From Pseudonocardiales bacterium (GTDB taxonomy: Bacteria > Actinomycetota > Actinomycetes > Mycobacteriales > QHCD01): DNA of 64,000 nt. This document shows, piece after piece, positions 16,832 to 27,068 of the stretch (position 1 is the first letter of the stretch; the number at the start of each line of letters is the position of its first letter). The stretch covers positions 17,862-81,861 of the forward strand of contig QHCD01000053.1 of the NCBI GenBank assembly GCA_003244255.1, written 5' to 3'. A program made the translations under genes and the position numbers. Under the pieces are notes generated by a model. It searched no databases. It had not been told where the DNA came from and saw nothing but the letters and a program-made list of their open reading frames with translations.

Positions 16832-19521
16832 AACGACTCACAGCCATAGTGGCTGCAATCGTTCTCGTCGCAGCCGCCGCCCTCGTCGTTGTTCACCTGG
16901 TCGGAGCCGGCCACTCGGGCAAGGCAACCACTTTCACCGGCGCCGACGTTCCGCCGCTCGTCGGCCAGTCACGGCGTCTCGGCGACCTACCGCCAGACCG
17001 GAGGCTGTCCGTTCAAGTCCTCCTGGCGACGCCCGTCAACCTGCGCCCGGCGGAGGACTTCCTTCGTGGCAGGAAGCTTGCGGTGACCGACCTCCCCCAG
17101 GTGGGTCTCGTGCTGGTGACCGGGACGGTCCGGGCACTGAACGCCACCTTCGGTGTTCGCCTCGACAACTGGCAGTACCCACCGACCGGTGAGATATTCT
17201 ACGCTAATGACCGCCCAGCCACCCTGCCGTTCAGGATCGCCGGCATCTTCGGCCTCGACAACGCCGTCCGCCTCAAGCCGCTCTCGTCAGGGCCATGTAA
17301 CTCCTCCTTAGCTCATCTACAGGTCTGTACTGCTGGTCGTTCGGCGGCGCAGCTGCGCGCGGCGTACAATGCCGACATCCCGGGTATTGATGGCGCCGGT
17401 CAGCGTGTCGCCGTCTACGCGCAGGGTGGTTTCTCGATGGATAACATCAAGGCATTCGATCAGGACATGGGACTACCTGATCCGCAAATTAATGTTCATA
17501 GCTTCAGTGGCCCGTTGATGCTTCCGCCTTCGCACGACCCGTATTCCGCCCCGGTCCCGGGAGCGGGACCTAGCAACCCGCCGAGCGGTGACGGCTCTGA
17601 GTCTGAGGCCGAGCTAGACATCGAGGCCGTCCACGCCATGGCGCCGGGGGCAGTCATTGACGTGTACCAGATGGCACCTGACGGCCCCGATGGGGGCGTT
17701 GGCATTTTTCTCCTTGCGGCCGCCTGGTTCCACGAGCACGTCGCCTCCATCAGTTGGGGCACCTGCGAAACTGATCTCGGTGTCAACAACGCGGCCAGGT
17801 ACGCCGACCTGACTAACCGGATCGTTACCGGGTTTCAGATGTCCATCTTTGCAGGCTCGGGCGACACCGGCAAGTTCTGTCAGAGCTCAGCTAATGGGGA
17901 ACAAAACCAGCTGGGGGTCAATTACCCGGCGAGCGCCCCGTCCGTCACGGCCGTCGGCGGAACGCACCTCGACCTAAAGCAGAACGGCACCCTGAACTCT
18001 GAGCAGGCCTGGGATACCCCTAATAGATACCAAGGCACAACCAACAAACATCAGGCTTCGGGAGGCGGTGAGTCACTGTTCCCCCGGCCTTCGTGGCAAA
18101 CCGGGGCGGGCGCGTCGGCTGGTATGCGGCGGATGGTTCCCGATGTAGCTGCTGACGCAGACCCCAGCGGTGGGCTTAGGGTATATCAACTTGGCAGGGT
18201 GGAGGTTGGCGGAGGAACGAGCCTGGCAGCGCCGCTATGGGGGGGCGTCGCGGCACTGTACGACCAGTACGCCGCGAACAACCACGCGCCCCCTCTGGGT
18301 CTGGCCAATCCTCTGCTGTATCGGATCGCGAGCCAGAATGACAGACCGCTACTCGACGTAACGACCGACCAGAACGGCGGTCCCGACCTGGCTGGTCACG
18401 CCGGGCAGGGGTGGGACCCAGCAACCGGTCTCGGCACGCCCAACGCGCAGGTGTTGATACAAGACGGCGTCGGGCGACCACCTCTCGACATCCGCAAGGT
18501 CGACTGGACCCAGTTCACCCTGCCTGCGGGTACGTGCGGATCAACCGGGCCGGTACAGTTGCACGACGCGGAGGCGACCGTGACCCCGCCGGGTGGCTAC
18601 AGGGGATTTCCGACAGTCAAGGCCATCTTCTACAACGACCTGCCCGGCGGGCCCGGCCCCACATACGGCGACCTAGCCGGCGACGGACGAATCCAGGCGG
18701 CCTTGGACATAGGGTGTGACACGGGCGGCGGCACAGCCGGCAACGACCTCGGTGACACGCTGTTCGTCTATAGCGTCACGCCCGAAAACCAGGTGCTGTT
18801 GCTCGGAACGCTTCCATCGACGAATCGGGACGCTTTGGGCTGCCAGGTAACCGGCTCTTTGGACAACGTCAAAGTCGTGTTAGGCGCAGTCACGGCTGAC
18901 GAGCACTACCACAAGGCGGGAGATGCCCTGGCGAACGCCACTGGAGTCGAACATCACGTCTGGCCGTGGACGGCCAACGGCGGTTTCGCACCGCCACCCC
19001 AACCCGCTCCGACATGCCAGCCCGGGCCCCCAACCCAGACAACCCAGCCGTCTCAGCCGTCCCCTGGCCCAGTGCAAGGAGGCGGCGCGAACTGCGACGG
19101 CATCTCGGTCTTCGACTACGAGCAGGGGGACCAGTGCTCCAACATCGGCGGGCTGCTCAACGCAAACGGGGTCCAACTGACTGTGGGCGACCTAGCGTCG
19201 GGCACGAGCGGCGACGGACGACCGGAACTCTGCGCGCGTGTTACGGGGACCAACACCACGACGACCGAGTCGTTACTCACGACCTTGGGGTTCTATCTCG
19301 AAACGGTCGGCCCGGGACCAGGCGTCCCGCTAGACAAGAATGGCGTCACCGTGAACCTGCAGAATCCGATCGGCGGGACACTCAACAAGCTTGCCTATCT
19401 GGTCGCGGGAGCCTCGGGAAGCGGGACCGTCTGTTTTGCCGCCGTTCCCATCGCGCCGGGCCAGCAGGTGTTGATCATCTACACGCCGGCTGCCCAGGGT
19501 CGCTCGATCTGGGTGAAATGA
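16828..19521 (+). CDS. S53 family peptidase (sedolisin / kumamolisin type)
   Basis: An 897-residue secreted serine-carboxyl peptidase active at acid pH in the family. Residues 1-27 form a signal/membrane anchor. A pro-domain follows ('LRPAEDFLRGRKLAV...ALNATFGVRL', about 30-140). The catalytic domain shows the Glu/Asp pair in 'SESEAELDIEAVHAMAPGA', the oxyanion Asp in 'GSGDTG', the Ser in 'GGGTSLAAPLWGG', and a C-terminal calcium-site region near 'GWDPATGLGTPN'. About 340 extra residues follow, including a Pro/Gln-rich linker, giving a long tail domain. Codons such as TTA, CTA and ATA are frequent and GC is lower than in its neighbours, which suggests recent transfer. Confidence 0.93.
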   Translation: MKRLTAIVAAIVLVAAAALVVVHLVGAGHSGKATTFTGADVPPLVGQSRRLGDLPPDRRLSVQVLLATPVNLRPAEDFLRGRKLAVTDLPQVGLVLVTGTVRALNATFGVRLDNWQYPPTGEIFYANDRPATLPFRIAGIFGLDNAVRLKPLSSGPCNSSLAHLQVCTAGRSAAQLRAAYNADIPGIDGAGQRVAVYAQGGFSMDNIKAFDQDMGLPDPQINVHSFSGPLMLPPSHDPYSAPVPGAGPSNPPSGDGSESEAELDIEAVHAMAPGAVIDVYQMAPDGPDGGVGIFLLAAAWFHEHVASISWGTCETDLGVNNAARYADLTNRIVTGFQMSIFAGSGDTGKFCQSSANGEQNQLGVNYPASAPSVTAVGGTHLDLKQNGTLNSEQAWDTPNRYQGTTNKHQASGGGESLFPRPSWQTGAGASAGMRRMVPDVAADADPSGGLRVYQLGRVEVGGGTSLAAPLWGGVAALYDQYAANNHAPPLGLANPLLYRIASQNDRPLLDVTTDQNGGPDLAGHAGQGWDPATGLGTPNAQVLIQDGVGRPPLDIRKVDWTQFTLPAGTCGSTGPVQLHDAEATVTPPGGYRGFPTVKAIFYNDLPGGPGPTYGDLAGDGRIQAALDIGCDTGGGTAGNDLGDTLFVYSVTPENQVLLLGTLPSTNRDALGCQVTGSLDNVKVVLGAVTADEHYHKAGDALANATGVEHHVWPWTANGGFAPPPQPAPTCQPGPPTQTTQPSQPSPGPVQGGGANCDGISVFDYEQGDQCSNIGGLLNANGVQLTVGDLASGTSGDGRPELCARVTGTNTTTTESLLTTLGFYLETVGPGPGVPLDKNGVTVNLQNPIGGTLNKLAYLVAGASGSGTVCFAAVPIAPGQQVLIIYTPAAQGRSIWVK

Positions 19522-19732
19522 CCAGGCCCAAGAACCTGGCTGGAGCGTGGCTCAACCGGGCGGGCATAACCTGACAGACACCGAGGCGGGGATCGCCATG
19601 GGGTCAGGCCCGTGTTACAAGCCGAACCGATCGGGACGACCAACAACCGTTCCGCCGATCGGAACCGCCATGATCTTGGTCGTTCCACAACGGGAACCTT
19701 GGGTTCTCGCGGTGATCGCAACGCCTGACTGA
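19522..19732. other. Spacer between S53 peptidase and IS30 remnant
   Basis: About 210 bases with no gene. A GATCGG...CCGATC-type inverted pairing (19627-19661) may form a hairpin. It should contain the left end of the IS30 element, but I could not identify matching terminal inverted repeats. Confidence 0.3.
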
Positions 19733-20902
19733 GTGGGGGTGTTGATCATCCGGTTCGCTAATCACATGATCACGGATAACGTGCAGGTGTTCTGGACTGA
19801 GCTGCAGCGTGGCGAGTTCATCAGCGATGCGGCGGTGGCGGCGGGCACGTATCGCAAGCAAGGCACTCGATGGGTGGTCGCCAACGGCGGTGTCCGTCCT
19901 CGTGGTGGGCGTGGCCTGAGGGGCCGGTGTCTGTCGTTCGTCGAGCGGGAGCAGATCGCGATCTCTTGCGCGGCGGGCGGGTCGGTGCGGACGATCGCCG
20001 CGCAACTGGGTCGGAGCCCGTCCACGATCAGCCGGGAGCTGCGGCGTAACCGGGAGGCCGGCGGCGGCTGCCGGGCGAGTTCGGCGCACGCGATGGCCTA
20101 CCACCGCGCGTCGCGGCCCAAGCCGGCGAAGCTGGCGGTGAACATGGCGCTGCGGGAGAAGGTCGAGCAGGATCTGGAGAAGTAGTACTCGCCGGAACAG
20201 ATCACCGGCCGGCTGCTCGTGGAGTTCCCCGACGACCCGGAGATGTGGGTGTCAGCCGAGACCATCTACCAGTCGCTCTACGTGCAGTCCCGTGGTGCGT
20301 TGCGCCGCGATTTAGCGGTGTGTCTGCGCACCGGGCGGGCGCTGCGGCGTCCGAGCCGCAAGGTCGGGCAACGCAAGAACCGCATCCCGAACATGATCAA
20401 TATCGCGGAACGTCCGGCTGAAGTCGAGGACCGGGCGGTGCCTGGGAACTGGGAGGGGGATTGATCATCGGTAAGCGCAACCAGACCGCGATCGGGACTC
20501 TGGTCGAACGGCAAACCGGCTACACGATGTTGCTGGCATCTGCCCAACGGTTACAGGCCCGAGCAGGTCCGCGACGCTCTCGCCGCGAAGATCCAGACGC
20601 TGCCCGACTCGCTGCGCCTATCGCTGACCTGGGACCAAGGACCGCAGATGCGCGACTGGGAACACGTCTCCATCGACGCCGACATCGACATCTACTTCTG
20701 CGACCCGCACTCACCCTGGCAGCGCGGCACGAATGAGAACACCAATGGCCTGCTGCGCCAGTACTTTCCGAAAGGTACCGACCTGTCGATTCACTCCGCC
20801 GAGGACCTCGACTGGATCGCCCAAGAGCTCAACGACCGACCCCGCAACCGACTAGCGTTCAAGAAGCCGATCGAACTCATCGGCGACCTGCTGTTGCAAT
20901 GA
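19733..20902 (+). pseudogene. IS30-family transposase, inactivated
   Basis: Three frames together rebuild an IS30 transposase. Frame one (to 20185) has the HTH 'AAQLGRSPSTISRELRRN' and ends in a TAG where 'LEK-YSPEQITGRL' should read through. Frame two runs to 'VPGNWEGD', then a one-base loss at about 20461 shifts out of 'DLIIGKRNQTAIGTLVERQTGY'. An extra base near 20530 shifts 'MLLHLPNGY' into the last frame. That frame holds '[23 protein letters not shown]'-like sequence (here '[20 protein letters not shown]'), including the DDE Glu. One nonsense and two frameshift mutations mean it is not autonomous. Confidence 0.9.
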
Positions 20903-20975
20903 CCGCCAGGATCCGCCCGCCGATCCGCGTACGGGCCGGTCGCGCCTCGGCGTCGGTGTCGTCGCGGCGGTCGGG

Positions 20976-21184
20976 TCTCGCAGTGGTCGTAGCCCGTCGA
21001 TAGCCCCGGCGGTGAACGCGTAGCGGCCCAGGCAGTCGAGGTGCGCGTGTCCGAGCGGGGAGAGCCGGGCGACGTCCTCGTCGCGGACGGGGAGGTCCTT
21101 CGCGCGCAGGTCATCGACGATCGGGTCAAGGTAGCGGGTGTTCCATAGCACGACCCCCCGGACACAGGTGTTGAATGCAGGCAT
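20976..21184 (-). pseudogene. C-terminal fragment of a Tn3-family transposase
   Basis: The reverse strand reads 'FNTCVRGVVLWNTRYLDPI', 'RDEDVARLSPLGHAH' and 'LGRYAF', then 'GLRPLRDP'. This is the diagnostic end of Tn3-family TnpA proteins. Only about 70 residues remain of a protein near 1000 residues. Its N-terminal edge abuts, and overlaps antisense, the start codon of the DUF3151 gene at 21183, and the IS30 remnant ends about 75 bases from its other end. The fragment is therefore a scar of nested insertions. Confidence 0.85.
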
Positions 21185-21614
21185 GACGCAGTTCTCGAAC
21201 CTGATGCCCGAACCCTCGGCGACGCTGTTGCCGGAGAGCCCCGACGCCGCGGCCGCGCTCGCGCGGGCCGGGGACGATCCGGCTGCCGCCGTCGCGAATT
21301 TCCCCACCTACAGCGCGGCATGGGCCGTCCTCGCCGACCGCGCGTACGACGACGGCCGCGTCGTCGACTCATATGCCTACGCGCGGGTGGGCTACCACCG
21401 CGGCCTGGATTCGCTGCGTCGCGCGGGTTGGAAGGGCTTCGGGTCGGTGCCCTGGTCACACCAGCCGAATCGCGGCTTCCTGCGCTGCGTTTTCGCGCTC
21501 GCGCGGGCCGCCGGTGCGATCGGCGAGGCGGACGAGGCCGCTCGCTGCTCGGAGTTGCTCACCGAGTGCGACCCGGGTGCGGCCAGTCATCTGTCTGGAC
21601 AGACCACCGGTTAG
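21183..21614 (+). CDS. DUF3151 family protein
   Basis: The 143-residue protein has the helical 'LARAGDDPAAAVANFPTYSAAWAVLADRAY' and 'AYARVGYHRGLDSLRRAGWKGFGSVPWSHQPNRGFLRC' that mark DUF3151, a TPR-like actinobacterial family usually near purA and fba. Length is normal, so the coding part is intact. However, the ATG sits at the edge of the Tn3 remnant, with no good ribosome-binding site upstream. The native promoter may have been replaced. Function is unknown. Confidence 0.88.
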   Translation: MTQFSNLMPEPSATLLPESPDAAAALARAGDDPAAAVANFPTYSAAWAVLADRAYDDGRVVDSYAYARVGYHRGLDSLRRAGWKGFGSVPWSHQPNRGFLRCVFALARAAGAIGEADEAARCSELLTECDPGAASHLSGQTTG

Positions 21615-23314
21615 ACCACCCGCATCGTCAGCACCGAGAAGCCGGTGCCGGACAGGGTCGGCATGGTCACTGGCGCGGCCACCTGGATCCGGTGTCCCGA
21701 TCCGAGCCCGCGCCAGGCGTAGGACCGCATCGAGCCGCCGGATGCGTCGAGGAGTGCGCCGACGTCGCCGTGGTGGTCCCCGTCGAGATCGCCGGCGTAG
21801 GGCATCAGCCGGGTCGAGTCCCAGCCGGTGCCCGCCCACAGCAGGACCTTGCCCGCGGGTGTGGGCGTCGCCCCTGCGCTGCCCATGGTCGGCCAGCCCC
21901 AGAGCTGCTCGAGGCCCGGCGAGGGGCTGACGAAGGCAACCATCTCCGGCTTGCCGTCGCCGTCGAGATCGGTCGCCATCGGCTGCACCGTGTCGACCGA
22001 CCAGCCGGCGACGACGCCGGTGCGGATCAGTGCCGGGCTCGCCAGCGAGTGACCACCGAGTGAGCGCCAGTACCAGCCCTGCACCAGGCTGCCGCCGCGG
22101 TCGTAGAAGGCGATCAGGTCGTCCTTGTGGTCGCCGTCGAGGTCGCCCGCGAACGGCCGCAGCCTGCTCACCGACCACTGGCCCTGCGCGGCGAGCGGAA
22201 CAAGCGGCCCGACGGACGGGAGCCCAGGGCTCGACGTCGAGGCGAACGCGACGATGCCGAGCCAGTCCGACCGGTAGTTGACGAAGGCGACCAGGTCTTC
22301 GCGGCCGTTGCCGTCCAGGTCGGCCATCGTCGTGCGGATGGTGGTTGCCGACCAGCCGGAGCGCACTGCGCTGTTGAGCAGCACCGGACCGGTCACCGAG
22401 GGCGTCGATGTTGTCGACGTCGACCGCCAGACGTAGGTCGAGATGCGGCCGTTGCCGCCGTCGTAGAGGGCGACGACGTCGGCCCTGCCGTCGCCGTCGA
22501 GATCGCCGACGCTGGGTCGCAGCTTGCCGAGGCTGAGCGTGTTGCCCTGCCACACCAGCACGCCGGTGCCGGTGCCCATCGGCTTGCCGGCGACCGAGAC
22601 CGACGGCCAGATCCACAGCTGCGTCGAGGTCGGCCAGTGGGAGACGAACGCGGCGAGATCGGCCCTGCCGTCGCCGTTGAAGTCACCGGTCAGCCGGGCC
22701 GCCGCTGCCGGTGCCGGCGCTCGCGGCGGCGACGGGGGCGGTGGTGGTGGCGGCGGAGGTGGTGGCGGCGGTGGTGGCGGCGCCGCGAGGCCGTACGGCC
22801 GGGTCGCGGCGAGGTAGTCACCGTAGTAATAGGAGTCGTGGTAGCCGACCGGCACGCCGTCCTGCTGCGCGTCGAGGATCTCGGCGTGCCCCGGGCTGCT
22901 CCAGTAGGCGAACAGGCCGACATGGTGGATCGACGCCGCCGTCGACCCGAAGAAGAGCAGGTCGCCCGGCTGCAACTGGCTGGCCGTGACCCGGTACTGG
23001 TCGGTGGCGGCGTACTGTGCGGCCGAGTTGTGCGGCAGGCTGAGGCCGGCCTGCTGGTAGGCCCGCATCGTCAATCCGGAGCAGTCGTAGGTATTGGGTC
23101 CCGCCCCGCCCCACTGGTAGGCCTTGCCGATCTGGGTCGTCGCCCACGACAGCGCCGTCTGACCCCTGGTGGCGGCCGAGGCGGTGCTCGGAACGGCGAG
23201 CACGAATCCGGCCAGCACGGCGGCGATCGCGCCGAGCCGCCCGGTGACCGTCCATCGACGCGGCGGTTGACCCGGCCGATCGTCCACTGCGGGCACGGAG
23301 GGCTGCACGGACAT
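21611..23314 (-). CDS. Secreted NlpC/P60 hydrolase with FG-GAP/VCBS-type repeats
   Basis: A 567-residue protein from ATG 23314 (the frame opens with TTG at 23362). A signal peptide ends near 'PSTASA'. The NlpC/P60 domain (about 50-165) has the catalytic Cys in 'YDCSGLTMRAY', His in 'IHHVGLF' and a later polar residue in 'GHAEILD'. A pure proline run of about 16 residues links it to six FG-GAP/VCBS-like repeats of the form 'GDLDGDGRADVVA', whose Asp-rich loops bind calcium and build a beta-propeller. The hydrolase would cut peptide stems in peptidoglycan while the propeller binds a wall or extracellular ligand. The stop overlaps the convergent DUF3151 gene by 4 bases. Confidence 0.9.
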   Translation of the reverse strand: MSVQPSVPAVDDRPGQPPRRWTVTGRLGAIAAVLAGFVLAVPSTASAATRGQTALSWATTQIGKAYQWGGAGPNTYDCSGLTMRAYQQAGLSLPHNSAAQYAATDQYRVTASQLQPGDLLFFGSTAASIHHVGLFAYWSSPGHAEILDAQQDGVPVGYHDSYYYGDYLAATRPYGLAAPPPPPPPPPPPPPPPPSPPRAPAPAAAARLTGDFNGDGRADLAAFVSHWPTSTQLWIWPSVSVAGKPMGTGTGVLVWQGNTLSLGKLRPSVGDLDGDGRADVVALYDGGNGRISTYVWRSTSTTSTPSVTGPVLLNSAVRSGWSATTIRTTMADLDGNGREDLVAFVNYRSDWLGIVAFASTSSPGLPSVGPLVPLAAQGQWSVSRLRPFAGDLDGDHKDDLIAFYDRGGSLVQGWYWRSLGGHSLASPALIRTGVVAGWSVDTVQPMATDLDGDGKPEMVAFVSPSPGLEQLWGWPTMGSAGATPTPAGKVLLWAGTGWDSTRLMPYAGDLDGDHHGDVGALLDASGGSMRSYAWRGLGSGHRIQVAAPVTMPTLSGTGFSVLTMRVV

Positions 23315-23478
23315 CTGCACGGCGCACAGCTCCCAACCGGACCGGTGCCGCACCCGCGACAACCTGTCGTTCCGTCGGCGTGTCGTACACCGAACGTGAC
23401 CGGGATTAAGGTATAAGAGAAAGTTTCATCTGTCACCTCAGTCACTCGCATCTCTCGTGCCACGACGGTGCCGGCGGG

Positions 23479-24189
23479 TTACACCTGCCGGTAGATCGAC
23501 CACACATCCGGGTCGCACCACCAGGTGCGCCTGGTCTGCGGTCGGGGCTGTGCCACGCCGTCGATCACCAGCCGGGCTGGCTCGCAGCTGACGGTGACGG
23601 CGCGACCTCCGACCAGCCGCCGCAGGCCACGGATCGAGCGCAGGGTGCCTTCGCGCCGGCGAGCGGTCCGGGCCCGCACCCGCCCCCCGTTGGTCTCGTC
23701 GATCGAGGCGTACACGAGCAGCCGCTCGATGTGGGCGTAGACAAGTTCCGCGTCGTCGACATGGGCGCGCACGCCGAAGGTGTCGCCCTCCCACGGGGTG
23801 AGTTCCGCCTCGTCCAACAGCACGTCGCCGTGGTCGTCGCGCACGAGTGCTACCGGCCGGACCGGTGCGGTGAGGATCTCGTCGGCGGCGGCGTCGGGAT
23901 CGGCGGCACAGCCGAGCTCGGCCGCAATCGCATCGGCGCCCGAACGCACCAGTCCCAACGGGGTATCCGCGAGTTCGCCGAGTCGCCACAGCGTCCGGGT
24001 CAGCGCGTGCAGGCCGGTCGTGTCGGCCGACACCGCGAGACGCCGGCCGTCGGCGCCGGCGAGAACCCGCTCGATCACGGCCCGCTCGGCCGGTACGGAT
24101 AGCCGCTCGACGTCGGCGTGCCGGTGCAGCGCTGCGACGACGTCGTCGTCGGGGACGGCATCGCCGATGACGAGGAGCAGCAGCCGCAC
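23479..24189 (-). CDS. Diacylglycerol kinase catalytic-domain-like protein, probably degenerate
   Basis: The reverse frame from GTG 24189 gives 236 residues: 'LLLLVIGDAVPDDDVVAAL' at the start, 'GLVRSGADAIAAELG' where DAG kinases have the 'PLGTGNDFAR' loop, then beta-rich sequence to the end. Actinobacteria often carry a divergent DAG-kinase-like gene upstream of purA, which matches this position (72 bases between starts). The nucleotide-binding GGDGT motif is absent, so kinase activity is doubtful. The longer reverse frame extending to 25533 is a shadow of purA. Confidence 0.55.
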   Translation of the reverse strand: MRLLLLVIGDAVPDDDVVAALHRHADVERLSVPAERAVIERVLAGADGRRLAVSADTTGLHALTRTLWRLGELADTPLGLVRSGADAIAAELGCAADPDAAADEILTAPVRPVALVRDDHGDVLLDEAELTPWEGDTFGVRAHVDDAELVYAHIERLLVYASIDETNGGRVRARTARRREGTLRSIRGLRRLVGGRAVTVSCEPARLVIDGVAQPRPQTRRTWWCDPDVWSIYRQV

Positions 24190-24255
24190 GTCGGCTACCC
24201 TCTCACCGGCGCCCGCGGGGCAACCAGCGGTGCAGCAACCCGACCGACGGAGTAG

Positions 24256-25545
<1,290 letters not shown>

Positions 25546-26595
25546 TCAGATCGCCTCGCGGGACGCCGATCCCGCGAGCGCCGCGCGTGCTTCGATACCT
25601 GTGTCGGGGAAGTCGGTGAACAGGCCGTCGATTCCCATCCGCAGGAAGGCGAGCTGCTCGGCGACGGCGTTGCCATGGGCGGACGGATCGGTGCCGACAC
25701 CGAAATCGGCTGGCAGATAAGCGTTCTCGTTGCGAAACGTGTAGGCGTGCACGGCCAGTCCGGCGTCGTGGGCGCGGTCGACGAAGGCCGTCGGCCGATC
25801 GAGCTGGCCGTCGGCGCGGCGCGGGATGAGCAGCGGCTTTGCCGGACCGACGGCATCGGCGTACGCCGCGATGTCGGCGAGCGATTCGGCCGCTTCGACG
25901 TCGAGCAGGAGCACGAACGGCACGGCCAGCCTGCTACGCAGCCGCCGCAGGGTTTCGGCCTCGAAGCACTGCACCACCAGCGGCACGCGTGGACTGCCAC
26001 CGAACGCGTGGTTCTCCAGGGTGCGGACGAACGCGCGCTCGAGCGGCTGGCCGATGTCGCGGAAATAGCGCGGGTGCTTCAGCTCCGGATAGACACCAAT
26101 CGGCCGGCGCCACCGGCGACTCTCCCACCGGGCGAGCTCCAGGATCTCGCCCAGCGTCACGATCCGGTAGCGGCCGTCGCGAGCGCTGCCGCGCAGTGCC
26201 GGCAGCCGTTCGGTCGCGCGTAGCGACTTCAGCTCGGCCAGTGTGAAGTCTTCGGCGAACCAGCCGGTTACCGCGACGCCGTCGATCTGTTTCGTTGTCC
26301 GTCGGCCGGCGAACGCGGGCCTGTGCGCGACGTCGGTGGTTGCTGCGATCTCGTTCTCGTGCCGGGCGACCAGCACGCCGTCGCGGGTGGCAACCAGGTC
26401 GGGCTCGATGTAGTCGGCCCCCATCGCGATCGCCAGCCGGTAGCCCGCGAGGGTGTGTTCGGGTCGGTAGCCACTCGCGCCGCGATGCGCGATCACGGCT
26501 GGCAACGACGGATCGCGCAGGCAGCGCAGCCAGGACGTCGGGCGACCACCGACGCGATCTGTCCCGCGCAGGCGGCGGAAGCACGCGAGCGGCAC
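25546..26595 (-). CDS. Glycerophosphodiester phosphodiesterase
   Basis: A TIM-barrel GDPD of 349 residues that hydrolyses glycerophosphodiesters to an alcohol and glycerol 3-phosphate. The catalytic 'IAHRGASGYRPEHT' is near residue 34, with 'GADYIEPDLVATRDGVLVARHE' following (metal-binding Glu/Asp and His). 'GVYPELKHP' and a C-terminal 'GIDGLFTDFPD' complete the fold. There is no obvious signal peptide, although the first 30 residues are poorly conserved and the start may be slightly later. Secreted GDPDs scavenge phosphate; this one may be cytosolic. Confidence 0.93.
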   Translation of the reverse strand: MPLACFRRLRGTDRVGGRPTSWLRCLRDPSLPAVIAHRGASGYRPEHTLAGYRLAIAMGADYIEPDLVATRDGVLVARHENEIAATTDVAHRPAFAGRRTTKQIDGVAVTGWFAEDFTLAELKSLRATERLPALRGSARDGRYRIVTLGEILELARWESRRWRRPIGVYPELKHPRYFRDIGQPLERAFVRTLENHAFGGSPRVPLVVQCFEAETLRRLRSRLAVPFVLLLDVEAAESLADIAAYADAVGPAKPLLIPRRADGQLDRPTAFVDRAHDAGLAVHAYTFRNENAYLPADFGVGTDPSAHGNAVAEQLAFLRMGIDGLFTDFPDTGIEARAALAGSASREAI

Positions 26596-26598
26596 ACC

Positions 26599-26961
26599 TC
26601 AATAACACCCGACTCGGGCGACCAGTAGGCGAACTCGACGTGTGCGGCGCTCGACGATCGCGCGATCACTTCGCGGCGTGCCCTCGAGACGGCGTGCTCG
26701 TCGTCGTTGCTCAGTGGGCGCCGATGTCGCGGTCGTGCGGCGGTTCGGCAGCGATCCGGTCAGTGGCGGCGAGCATCTGCGAGCGCGGCCAAGGTGGAGG
26801 TGAGGAAATCGACCAGCCACCGGCCCACCGAGGCGCGGGACGAGGAGCTTCAGCACGGCAGGCGCCCCGTCGGCCATGGTCGCCTCGGCGACGTAAGCCT
26901 TGGTTGCGTCGCTGTACGTCCTGCCGACCGTGATCGACCAGTCCCGTTCCAGCTCGGCCAC
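26599..26961 (-). pseudogene. N-terminal remnant of an aminoglycoside (streptomycin 6-) phosphotransferase-like gene
   Basis: The reverse frame starts 'MAELERDWSITVGRTYSDATKAYVAEATMADGAPAVLKLLVPR'. This matches the beginning of APH(6)/hydroxyurea-resistance kinases, including the strand that carries the ATP-binding Lys. After about 45 residues the sequence turns into unrelated Arg/Pro-rich text, and the catalytic 'HGD' loop and DFG-like motif are absent. The rest has been deleted or scrambled. Copy 2 of the dispersed repeat lies just upstream of its start (26985-27036). Confidence 0.65.
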
Positions 26962-26984
26962 CCGTAGCGGCTGGCCCGAGCCGT

Positions 26985-27036
26985 GGGGCAGAGACTAGGC
27001 GCGCGAAGAGACGTCCTCCGACCCCAGTGCGCGGGC
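26985..27036. repeat. Palindromic dispersed repeat, copy 2 (partial)
   Basis: This 52-base stretch repeats 5739-5788 with one base change near GAGACTAGG, a 2-base insertion and one change in the CAGTGCGCGGGC end. Only the right half of the copy 1 palindrome is present, so it cannot fold in the same way. It lies between the kinase remnant and the purD start. Confidence 0.75.
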
Positions 27037-27037
27037 A

Positions 27038-27059
27038 CTAGTGGTGCCGACACCACTAG
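27038..27059 (+). promoter_or_regulatory. Hairpin just upstream of purD
   Basis: A 9-bp inverted repeat (CTAGTGGTG at 27038-27046, CACCACTAG at 27051-27059) with a 4-base loop ends 9 bases before the purD GTG. It could terminate upstream transcription or block or regulate the purD ribosome-binding region. A CACTAGTG palindrome also occurs near the hypA start next to the other repeat copy. Confidence 0.5.
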
Positions 27060-27068
27060 GCTGCGCGG

